NCBI GenBank assembly: GCA_035606695.1
Contig: DATNEW010000034.1
Span: 1-64,000, forward strand
Source of the DNA: Gemmatimonadaceae bacterium
GTDB lineage: Bacteria > Gemmatimonadota > Gemmatimonadetes > Gemmatimonadales > Gemmatimonadaceae
Direction: 5' to 3'
Length of the DNA: 64,000 nt
The notes beneath the pieces were generated by a model that saw nothing but the letters and a program-made list of their open reading frames with translations, made no database searches and was not told the origin of the DNA. The translations under genes and the position numbers were made by a program. Shown one piece after another: positions 1 through 6,925 of this stretch. The first letter of the stretch is position 1; each line of letters opens with the position of its first letter.

Positions 1-243
1 CTCCTCTCGCATACCGCTACGCGACGAAGCGCGGCGGCATCATTCCATTTGAAGTCGCGAACGCGACGCGCTCGCTCCTCTCTCCTCTCGCATACCGCTA
101 CGCGACGAAGCGCGGCGGCATCATTCCATTTGAAGTCGCGAACGCGACGCGTTCGCTCCTTTCTCCTCTCGCATACCGCTACGCGGCGAAGCGCGGCGGC
201 ATCATTCCATTTGAAGTCGCGAACGCGACGCGTTCGCTCTTCG
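1..243. repeat. Three tandem 81-bp repeats
   Basis: The segment starting CTCCTCTCGCATACC recurs at 1, 82 and 163, giving a period of 81 bp with only a few differences between copies. The array may continue left of the window. Because 81 is divisible by three, one frame stays open through the whole array (a repetitive peptide), but that frame has no ribosome binding site and runs into the tRNA genes, so it is not called as a gene. The array lies downstream of tRNA-Trp on the minus strand. Function unknown; it could be a structural intergenic repeat. Confidence 0.9.
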
Positions 244-299
244 TCCGTTCCGTCGATCAATTATCAAACAAGCGATGCCCCGCGCCGCATCGCACCCTA

Positions 300-372
300 C
301 AGGCCGGGAGGGACTCGAACCCCCAACCGCTGGTTTTGGAGACCAGTGCTCTACCAATTGAGCTACCGACCT
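300..372 (-). tRNA. tRNA-Trp (anticodon CCA)
   Basis: Read on the minus strand, the molecule folds as a full cloverleaf: acceptor AGGTCGG against CCGGCCT (one T-G wobble), D-arm with TAGCTCAATTGGTAGAGCA, anticodon loop CTCCAAA giving anticodon CCA (Trp), and T-arm with GGTTCGAGTCC. The discriminator base (complement of position 300) is G, as expected for tRNA-Trp. The 3' CCA is not encoded. It lies 28 bp downstream of tRNA-His and is probably co-transcribed with it. In many bacteria tRNA-Trp precedes secE-nusG; the first 300 bp of this window do not contain secE. Confidence 0.95.
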
Positions 373-400
373 ACGCTCCACCCGCTCGTGCCTTGCTGAG

Positions 401-475
401 GGTGACTGACGGGAATTGAACCCGCAACCCCCGGAGCCACAGTCCGGTGCTCTAACCGATTGAGCTACAGTCACC
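401..475 (-). tRNA. tRNA-His (anticodon GTG)
   Basis: The minus strand reads GGTGACTGTAGCTC and ends in CAGTCACC, forming a complete cloverleaf with anticodon GTG (His). The 5' end carries the extra G(-1) typical of histidine tRNA, which faces C73, so the identity element is encoded. The 3' CCA is not encoded. It is the upstream member of a two-tRNA unit with tRNA-Trp. Confidence 0.95.
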
Positions 476-479
476 ATGG

Positions 480-502
480 AAGAGCATAGCCCTCATGCTC
501 TT
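480..502 (-). other. Hairpin just upstream of tRNA-His
   Basis: AAGAGCAT (480-487) and ATGCTCTT (495-502) form a perfect 8-bp stem with a 7-base loop. It ends 4 bp from the 5' end of tRNA-His on the transcribed strand, so it would lie in the tRNA precursor leader or overlap its promoter. Role not determinable. Confidence 0.45.
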
Positions 503-627
503 ACAAGCAGACTCGAAGCTTAATCGAACTCGATCCCGCGATCAATCTCCGCGAGACCGCTGAGACCTGCGAACTCCTCGAGATCCTCGAGATGTTTTGC
601 GGCCAGCGACTCAGAACGACCGGCCGC

Positions 628-657
628 CTTCGCGCACCGTCGCTTCGCGCACCGTCG
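628..657. repeat. 15-bp direct duplication downstream of efp
   Basis: CTTCGCGCACCGTCG occurs twice back to back (628-642, 643-657) just past the efp stop. ACCGTC (651-656) and GACGGT (665-670) can also pair across an 8-base loop, but there is no U-tract, so a terminator is not claimed. Confidence 0.5.
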
Positions 658-669
658 CGTCGCGGACGG

Positions 670-1233
670 TCACTTCGCCCGCTCCTGATACTCGCCCGTC
701 GACGGATTCACCTTCACCTTGTCACCCGTCCCCACGAACTCCGGCACGTTGATCGTCACGCCATTCTCGAGCTTGGCCGGCTTCGTCGACGCGGTCTTCG
801 TCGCCGTCTTCATCACCGGCGCCGTGTCCACGATCTCCAGCACCAACGAGTTCGGCAGCTTGATGCCCACCGGACGGCCATCGTAATACTCGGCCTGAAT
901 CTTCATCCCCGGCTGCATCCACTGCGCGTTGTCGCCCAACGTCTCCTCGTCCATCTCGAGCTGATCGTAGTTCTCCGTATTCATGAAGTGGTACGTATCG
1001 CCACCCTGATACAGGAACTCGAGATCGTGCGTTTCCATCGACGCCGGATCGATCGAGTCCGCGGCGCGAAAGCGATGCTCGAAGCTCGAACCCGTCCGAA
1101 GATTCTTGAGCTTCGCCTGCACCATCGCGCGCAAGTTTCCAGGGGTGTGGTGGCGAAATTCGACGATGCGACACGGTTCGCCCTCGAACACGATCACCAT
1201 GCCGCGGCGAATCTGGGTTGCCGGAATTGCCAT
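670..1233 (-). CDS. efp: Elongation factor P
   Basis: The 187-residue product has the three-domain EF-P layout: N-terminal KOW-like domain, central OB domain (GDTYHFMN, GDNAQWM) and C-terminal OB domain with the family signature VPEFVGTGDKVKV...STGEYQERAK. EF-P binds between the ribosomal P and E sites and relieves stalling at polyproline. The start MAIPATQIRRG was chosen because family members begin there; the open frame extends upstream only with unrelated sequence. The loop that reaches the peptidyl-tRNA reads TPGNLRA, so the tip residue is Asn33 where E. coli has the modified Lys34 and Pseudomonas an Arg. That implies neither EpmA lysylation nor EarP rhamnosylation acts on it. Monocistronic as seen, and divergent from the downstream receptor gene. 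Confidence 0.96.
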   Translation of the reverse strand: MAIPATQIRRGMVIVFEGEPCRIVEFRHHTPGNLRAMVQAKLKNLRTGSSFEHRFRAADSIDPASMETHDLEFLYQGGDTYHFMNTENYDQLEMDEETLGDNAQWMQPGMKIQAEYYDGRPVGIKLPNSLVLEIVDTAPVMKTATKTASTKPAKLENGVTINVPEFVGTGDKVKVNPSTGEYQERAK

Positions 1234-1334
1234 AACGCTGAACTCGATCGGGAAAACGGGTGAAAAACGCGAGGAAATCAGGACTAAAGCAAGACAGCCT
1301 TTGAACTTAGACAGTGTCAAGGACGAGGTCAAGC

Positions 1335-1435
1335 GCGCTGGGCGCTGGGCGCTGGGCGCTAACGGCAACGGGCGATGGGACCCTCGGTCGCCCTTAGGCT
1401 TTCACGCCCGGCGCCCAGCACCCATCGCCCAGCGC
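1335..1435. repeat. 7-bp tandem repeats and long inverted repeat between efp and the receptor gene
   Basis: CGCTGGG is repeated three times from 1336 (1336-1356) and followed by CGCT. GCGCTGGGCG at 1335-1344 is the exact complement of CGCCCAGCGC at 1426-1435, and GCGCCCAGC at 1411-1419 pairs with the other copies. GGGCGA (1370-1375) and TCGCCC (1388-1393) form a nested stem. This sits in the 329-bp divergent intergenic region 1234-1562, which otherwise holds no gene. A cruciform or a strong RNA structure is possible; function unknown. Confidence 0.6.
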
Positions 1436-1562
1436 AAAACCCAACCATTGCAACTTTCAAATGCTCTAAAGCGTACACCACTCCCGGACGGACTCGGCCC
1501 TTGACGAATCCGTCCCACAGATGCACTGTATTATATCACCGATACAGTCTGAGGACGCCCCG

Positions 1563-4500
1563 ATGCACGCCACCGCCCGCGCCATCGCCCTCGCCGCCTC
1601 CCTCGTCCTCGCCCGCTCGAGTCTGCTCGCCCCCCGACTCGGCGCGCAACAAGCCCAACAACCCCAGCAACCCCAGCCGCGCACCGACATCGTCCGCGGC
1701 CGAGTGATCGGCGCCGACACCATGCCGATCGCCAATGCGCAGGTCACCGCCGTCGACACGGCCGCCAAAGTACCGAAGCAGATGCGCACCGACGCCAAGG
1801 GCGCCTTCGCTTTCACCTTCGACAACGGCGGCGGCAGCTACATGGTCGCCGTCACCATGCTCGGCTACGCGCCCCAACGCCGTGTCGTCACCCGCGGCGC
1901 CGACGGGAAAATTCCGGATCTCCAATTCAAGATGTCGCAGGTCGCCGCGCAGCTCGGCGCCGTCCGCTCGGTCGGCGAACGGCCGCGCCCGCCGCGCTCC
2001 GAAGCCCAGGGCGACGCCGGCGTCGGTGGAACGCAAACCTTCACCTCGCTGTCGAACGGCCTCACGGGGGACGTCACGGGTGATCTCACCGCGGCACTCG
2101 CCACCATTCCCGGCATCACCATCACGCCCAGTGCCACGGGCGGCCTCGCCTCGGTCTCGGCGTTCGGAATTCCCGGCGAACAGAATTCCATCACGCTCAA
2201 CGGACTCGGCTTCGGCGGCAACGTTCCCCGCGACGGCTTCTCGATGAGCGTCGTCTCCGCGTCGTACGACCCCAGCAAGGGCGGATTCGCCGGCGTGCAG
2301 CAATCACTCCGCATGCAGTCCGGCAGCAACTTCATCACGCGATCGATCCACGCCACGCTCGATGCGCCGACGCTGCAGTGGACCACGCCCGTCGCCTCGA
2401 CGCTCAACACGCGCTACGATCAGCAAATCCTGAGCGGGACGCTCGCGGGCCCGATCGTGACGGACCATGTGTTCTACGCGACGTCATACCAGTTGCAGCG
2501 GCGAACCAGCGGTCTCACGAGTCTCGCCACGGCGGACGCGGCCTCGCTCGAGGCTCTGCGGATCAGCCCCGACTCGGTCAGCAAACTGTTCATCGCACTC
2601 GGACCGAACGGCATTCCGGTTCGCACGCCCGGCGTGCCGTCGCAGCGCGAGAACATGGAGACGCGCCTCGCGACGCGCATCGACTGGATTCCGCATCCGC
2701 AACCCGCGCCGTCGGGCGTCTTCTTCTTCGGGCCGCCGAGCGTCACGCAGGATGCGTATTACGTGGAGGCGGGTGGTTCGGTCCGGAACAATGACGGCGC
2801 CATGATCGGCGCGACGTCCGTGCCGTCGTTCGGCGGCGCACAGACGCATCGCGACGGCTGGGCGCAATTCACCGCCGCCAAGTATCTCCCGAAGTCGGTG
2901 CTCAACGAAACAAGCGTGAGCGTCAGCGGTGGCGTCGACCGCACCGACCCGTACCTCGCGCTTCCCACGGCGAACATTCTCGTCACCTCCAATCTCGACG
3001 ACGGACAGCTCGGTCTCTCGTCGCTGCAGGTGGGCGGCAGCAGCCAGCCACGGAGCTCGTCGCGCAACTGGCTGACGGAAGTCCGCAATCAAACGTCGTT
3101 CACGACGTGGAATCGCAAGCACTCGGCCGCGCTGTCGCTGAGCGCATCCGAAGACGGCTACTCGTTTACGCAGGACGCCACCAACGGCGCGTTCACCTTC
3201 AATTCACTGGCCGATTTCGAGAATGGTGTGCCAGCGAGTTTTTCGAGAACACTCACGGACCAGCGGCGGAGCGGCAACGGGATGGCGGCCGCCATCGGCA
3301 TTGGCGACGTGTACACGCCGAAGCAGCCCGACCCTCAGCGCGGACAGACCGGTCCCGTGATGCAGTACGGCGTGCGGTTCGAGGCGAATCGCATCGGCGT
3401 CCATCCGGCGTTCAACCGCGAGGTGGATTCGGTGTTCGGTCTTCGCACCGACCACGTTCCGACGACCACTGGCATTCTGCCGATGCTCGGCTTCCGCTGG
3501 CCGGTGTTCGGGAATTACACGACCTCGAGCGGCATCAATTTCGGCACGCGCGGGCAGTTGAGCGGCGGCATTCGCAAATATCGCGGAGCATTCAGCGCGC
3601 GAAGCATCGACTCGTACGCGCGACAGACGGGATTGCCCGACGCCGTGCAGCAGCTCTTCTGCGTCGGCTCGGCCGCGCCGGCGCCGACGTGGCAGAACTA
3701 TGACGCGTCGACGGGTGCCATTCCCGGCGCGTGCGCGGATGGTTCCATCGGCAGCGCGCTCGCCCAGACCACGCCGCCCGTCGCCGTGCTCGCGCCGAAT
3801 TATCAGTTGTTCGAGAGCTGGCGTCCGGCGCTCAACTTGTTGTATCGCGCCACGGATTGGCTGCAGACCACGATCAACGGAACGTTCGCGTCGAATCGCA
3901 ACATGGCGTCGCCGGTGGACGTGAACTTCAACGGCGTCCAGCGATTCACGCTGCCATTGGAAGGCAACCGGCCGGTGTATGTCTCGCCACTGAGCGTCGT
4001 GCCGACGACCGGCGCGGCGGCGTGGACGGATTCACGCGTGTCGCCGCTCTTCGCGCACGTGGCGGAGACGCGATCCGACTTGCGAAGCGAGTCGTTCACG
4101 CTTGGCGGCACGCTCGGCTACTTCCCGATCTCTTTCAACATCACGAGCTGGTCGTTCAACGCCCAGCTTGGCTACTCGTACAGCGACTCGCGCGAGCAAT
4201 TCCGCGGGTTCACGGGGGGCACCGACGGCGATCCGCGCGAGGTGGGTTGGTCGCGCGGTATTCAGGCGCGTCATTCGGTCACGATGCAGTTCACGGCGCG
4301 CCGCGATCGCTTGGGGTACGTGCAGCTCTTCGGGCGCATGCAGTCGGGCGCGGCGTATACGCCGACGGTGGCGGGCGACATCAACGGCGACGGATACTCG
4401 AACGACCGCGCGTTCATCTTCAATCCGTCGGCGACGGCGGACACGAGCATCGGGAACGCGATGTCGCGTCTGCTCTCATCGGCGCCGAGCGGCGCGCGCG

Positions 4501-5354
4501 CCTGCCTCGAGCGTCAGCTCGGCACCGTGGCCGGCCGGGCGAGTTGCGTGGCGCCGTGGGCGTTCACGAATCTCAGCGTGTCGATCAATCCGGATTCGTA
4601 TCGACTGGGCCTGGGCAATCGCGGCAGTGTCTCGATTCTCGTCAACAACATTCTGAGCGGCGTCGATCAAGCGCTGCATGGCTCGAATAATCTGCACGGG
4701 TGGGGACAAGCCGCGATCGCGCAATCGCAACTGCTCACGGTGCGCGGGTTCGATCCGGCGACGCAGCGATTCCTGTATACGGTGAATCCGCAGTTCGGGA
4801 GCACCTCCGTGTTCCGCAATACGTTCCGGCAGCCGTTCCAGATTACACTCGATTTCCGGATGGACGTGTCACCCGATCGGGAATCGCAGTATCTCGAGTC
4901 GCTGCTTCGGCCGCGCAAGGCCGATGGCGTGAGCGTGTTGAGCGAGCAGCAGATCAAGCAAAAAATTGCGCGCGCGTACAATCCGATCGACGCATTGATC
5001 AATGTGAAGGACAGCCTCAAGCTCACCGATTCGCAGATCGACATGATGCGAAAAGGCTCGGCGAGGTACATGGCATCGCGTGATTCGGTCGTGACGCGGA
5101 TCGCGAAATACCTGGCGTCGCGGAACGGGGACTACAGCGGCGAAGACGTGCGGCAGCGTTGGCACGAGGCGGGCCTGCAAACCTACGCCGCGTTTCTGAA
5201 CGGCTATCGCTCCATTCTCGCGCTGCTGACGCCGGAACAAGTCGCGCGGGCGAACAAACTGCCGCAGACAGCGGGGCTGATCTCGCAGATCAACTCGATC
5301 AAGGAAGGCGACCTGGCGAACATGTTCCGCTCACCGTTGTCGTCGTTGCCGTAG
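1563..5354 (+). CDS. TonB-dependent receptor-like outer-membrane protein with carboxypeptidase-regulatory domain
   Basis: A 1263-residue secreted protein. The start at 1563 (MHATARAIALAAS) gives a signal peptide ending near LGAQ and has GAGGA 7 bp upstream, better than the ATG at 1521. Residues about 40-130 are a CarboxypepD_reg-like domain (VRGRVIGADTMPIANAQV, DAKGAFAF). A plug-like region follows (ALATIPGITI, LNGLGFGG), then a long beta-barrel ending in the aromatic-rich FRQPFQITLDFRMDVS. Such proteins import ligands or act as adhesins (Oar-like); the substrate cannot be read. The last roughly 125 residues after the barrel are unusual: charged and probably helical (LSEQQIKQKIARAYNP, LTPEQVARANKLP), somewhat like Spy/CpxP-type periplasmic helical segments. 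No TonB or ExbBD gene is nearby. Confidence 0.85.
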   Translation: MHATARAIALAASLVLARSSLLAPRLGAQQAQQPQQPQPRTDIVRGRVIGADTMPIANAQVTAVDTAAKVPKQMRTDAKGAFAFTFDNGGGSYMVAVTMLGYAPQRRVVTRGADGKIPDLQFKMSQVAAQLGAVRSVGERPRPPRSEAQGDAGVGGTQTFTSLSNGLTGDVTGDLTAALATIPGITITPSATGGLASVSAFGIPGEQNSITLNGLGFGGNVPRDGFSMSVVSASYDPSKGGFAGVQQSLRMQSGSNFITRSIHATLDAPTLQWTTPVASTLNTRYDQQILSGTLAGPIVTDHVFYATSYQLQRRTSGLTSLATADAASLEALRISPDSVSKLFIALGPNGIPVRTPGVPSQRENMETRLATRIDWIPHPQPAPSGVFFFGPPSVTQDAYYVEAGGSVRNNDGAMIGATSVPSFGGAQTHRDGWAQFTAAKYLPKSVLNETSVSVSGGVDRTDPYLALPTANILVTSNLDDGQLGLSSLQVGGSSQPRSSSRNWLTEVRNQTSFTTWNRKHSAALSLSASEDGYSFTQDATNGAFTFNSLADFENGVPASFSRTLTDQRRSGNGMAAAIGIGDVYTPKQPDPQRGQTGPVMQYGVRFEANRIGVHPAFNREVDSVFGLRTDHVPTTTGILPMLGFRWPVFGNYTTSSGINFGTRGQLSGGIRKYRGAFSARSIDSYARQTGLPDAVQQLFCVGSAAPAPTWQNYDASTGAIPGACADGSIGSALAQTTPPVAVLAPNYQLFESWRPALNLLYRATDWLQTTINGTFASNRNMASPVDVNFNGVQRFTLPLEGNRPVYVSPLSVVPTTGAAAWTDSRVSPLFAHVAETRSDLRSESFTLGGTLGYFPISFNITSWSFNAQLGYSYSDSREQFRGFTGGTDGDPREVGWSRGIQARHSVTMQFTARRDRLGYVQLFGRMQSGAAYTPTVAGDINGDGYSNDRAFIFNPSATADTSIGNAMSRLLSSAPSGARACLERQLGTVAGRASCVAPWAFTNLSVSINPDSYRLGLGNRGSVSILVNNILSGVDQALHGSNNLHGWGQAAIAQSQLLTVRGFDPATQRFLYTVNPQFGSTSVFRNTFRQPFQITLDFRMDVSPDRESQYLESLLRPRKADGVSVLSEQQIKQKIARAYNPIDALINVKDSLKLTDSQIDMMRKGSARYMASRDSVVTRIAKYLASRNGDYSGEDVRQRWHEAGLQTYAAFLNGYRSILALLTPEQVARANKLPQTAGLISQINSIKEGDLANMFRSPLSSLP

Positions 5355-5362
5355 TGATTTCT

Positions 5363-5493
5363 GTCATCGCGAGCGGAAGCGCGTGGTTTGTCATCCCGAG
5401 CGACGGCGCATAGCGCCGGAGTCGAGGGACCTCCGCCCCGACGGAGGAGCTCTCCTCGGCGACCGAGGGGTCCTTCGCTTCGCTCAGGATGAC
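5363..5493. repeat. Dispersed palindromic repeat, copy A
   Basis: The element starts with GTCATCGCGAGCG (5363) and GTCATCCCGAGCG (5390), contains GTCGAGGGACC and a CTCCGCCCC/ACGGAGGAG segment, and ends with CGCTCAGGATGAC (5481-5493), the near-complement of the left motif. Same architecture as 15656-15839 and 29512-29653. It fills the gap between two convergent genes, where its hairpins could end transcription from both sides. Confidence 0.8.
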
Positions 5494-5496
5494 AAC

Positions 5497-6231
5497 TTAT
5501 CGAACCGAATCCAACACCGGCCGCAGCGCGCGCCACACATTTCCCGCCACGATCTTCTCGCCGGCGTCGTTCGGATGCACACCGTCGCCTTGATTGAGCT
5601 CACGCTTGCCGGCCACGTCGTTCAAGAGAAAGGGCAATAACGTCACATGCTCGCGCCGAGCGACGTTGGTGTACAGCTCGTGAATGCCGCCGGCGTATTG
5701 CGGACCGAGATTCGGCAGCGCCTCCATCTGCACGAGCGCGATGCGCGCATCGGGACGTGCCAGTTTGACGCGGTGCACGATAGTATCGAGATTCGCCTTC
5801 AGCGTCGCGACCGGAATGCCGCGCAACATGTCGTTGGCGCCGGTCTCGATGACCAGCACGTCGAACTTGCCGCGCAGCAGCCAGTCCAGCCTGTCGAGCA
5901 GGCCGGATGAGGTCTCACCGCTGACTCCCGCATTCGTAACCTCGAATGGCAGTCCGGCCGAGTCGATCTTGCGCTGAATGAGCATGGGATAGGCGCTGTC
6001 GGGGTTGAGCCCGAGCCCCGCCGTGAGGCTGGTCCCCGCAAAGACGATCATGTGCCGTCGTGACGATGTCGCGGGCGCCGCCGGCGCCGCGGGCGTAGTG
6101 ACACCAGCCTTAGATTTCGCCGTATCGTTGGAGAGCGAGGCGGTCGTGTCCGAGGCGCGCTTCGCGCCGCCGGCGCTGCACGCGGCGCACACCGCGAGGA
6201 TCGCCGCCAATAACCGTCCGTCGAGTCGCAT
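5497..6231 (-). CDS. tesA: GDSL-type lysophospholipase/arylesterase, TesA-like, exported
   Basis: A 244-residue SGNH hydrolase. Block I reads FAGTSLTAGLGL (Ser nucleophile, Thr where classic GDSL has Asp), block III GANDML, and block V GVHPNDAG with the Asp-His pair, so the catalytic set looks complete. The N-terminus MRLDGRLLAAILAVCAACS is a signal or lipoprotein-like leader, followed by a low-complexity Ala/Thr/Pro linker to about residue 60. The start at 6231 is preferred; MGPW four codons upstream (6243) is possible and would overlap the opposite gene. In E. coli tesA is likewise divergent from ybbA-ybbP, and that arrangement is kept here. Likely hydrolyses acyl or aryl esters in the periplasm. 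Confidence 0.85.
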   Translation of the reverse strand: MRLDGRLLAAILAVCAACSAGGAKRASDTTASLSNDTAKSKAGVTTPAAPAAPATSSRRHMIVFAGTSLTAGLGLNPDSAYPMLIQRKIDSAGLPFEVTNAGVSGETSSGLLDRLDWLLRGKFDVLVIETGANDMLRGIPVATLKANLDTIVHRVKLARPDARIALVQMEALPNLGPQYAGGIHELYTNVARREHVTLLPFLLNDVAGKRELNQGDGVHPNDAGEKIVAGNVWRALRPVLDSVR

Positions 6232-6241
6232 CCAGGGTCCC

Positions 6242-6925
6242 ATGCTCGTTGCTCGAGATCTCTCCAAGGAATATCGCAGCGGTGACAATACGCTCGCCGT
6301 ACTCCGCGACGTGTCGTTCACCGTGCCGCAGGGCGCATTTGTCGCCATCATCGGGCCGTCGGGCAGCGGGAAGACGACGCTCCTCGGACTGCTCGCCGGA
6401 CTTGATACCCCGTCGCGCGGCCAGGTGCTCCTGGACGGTGAAGATTTCACCGCGATGTCCGAAGACGAGCGCGCGCAGTTGCGTGGCCAGAAGGTTGGCT
6501 TCGTCTTTCAAAGTTTTCAGTTGATCGCGACGCTCACGGCGCTCGAGAACGTGCAGGTGCCGCTCGAGCTGCGCGGCGAGAGCGGCGCGGCGGAACGCGC
6601 GCGCGACTTGTTGCGGCGCGTCGGTCTCGGCGATCGCGTCGACCACTTCCCCACGCAATTGTCCGGCGGCGAGCAGCAGCGCGTGGCCATTGCGCGCGCG
6701 TTCGCGAATCAGCCGCGCATCCTGTTTGCCGACGAGCCCACCGGCAACCTCGACAGTGACACGGGAGCGCGGATCGTCGAATTGCTCGAAGCGCTCAATC
6801 GCGAATCGAAGACGACGATCATCCTCGTAACGCACGATCAGTCGCTGGCCGCGCGCGCGCAGCGCATCATTCGCTTGAGCGACGGACGCGTCATCTCTGA
6901 CACTGAAACAGAGCGGGCCGCCTGA
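6242..6925 (+). CDS. ybbA: ABC transporter ATP-binding protein, YbbA/LolD-like
   Basis: A 227-residue nucleotide-binding subunit with Walker [13 protein letters not shown]-loop FVFQSFQL, signature [15 protein letters not shown], Walker [13 protein letters not shown] and switch His in VTHDQS. Length and signature match the MacB/LolD/FtsE class that drives mechanotransmission by FtsX-fold permeases. The start at 6242 follows the family; the open frame extends further upstream but that part is opposite tesA. The stop overlaps the permease start by one base (TGATG), so the two are translationally coupled. The 10-bp spacing to tesA leaves no room for ordinary separate promoters. Confidence 0.93.
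   Translation: MLVARDLSKEYRSGDNTLAVLRDVSFTVPQGAFVAIIGPSGSGKTTLLGLLAGLDTPSRGQVLLDGEDFTAMSEDERAQLRGQKVGFVFQSFQLIATLTALENVQVPLELRGESGAAERARDLLRRVGLGDRVDHFPTQLSGGEQQRVAIARAFANQPRILFADEPTGNLDSDTGARIVELLEALNRESKTTIILVTHDQSLAARAQRIIRLSDGRVISDTETERAA

Noticed and set aside
1-243. CRISPR array
   Set aside because: Units are contiguous 81-bp repeats with no unique spacers and no cas genes.
49-399. A 116-codon repeat-encoded peptide gene
   Set aside because: It is the open frame of the 81-bp repeats, has no ribosome binding site and runs through tRNA-Trp.
300-475. Integration site at the tRNA genes
   Set aside because: No integrase or duplicated tRNA 3' end is visible nearby.
1315-1320. A perfect TTGACA on the minus strand upstream of efp as a promoter
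   Set aside because: No acceptable -10 hexamer lies 15-19 bp downstream.
1501-1538. TTGACG with TATTAT as promoter of the receptor gene
   Set aside because: The spacer is 22 bp, too long for a standard sigma-70 promoter; it may use another start.
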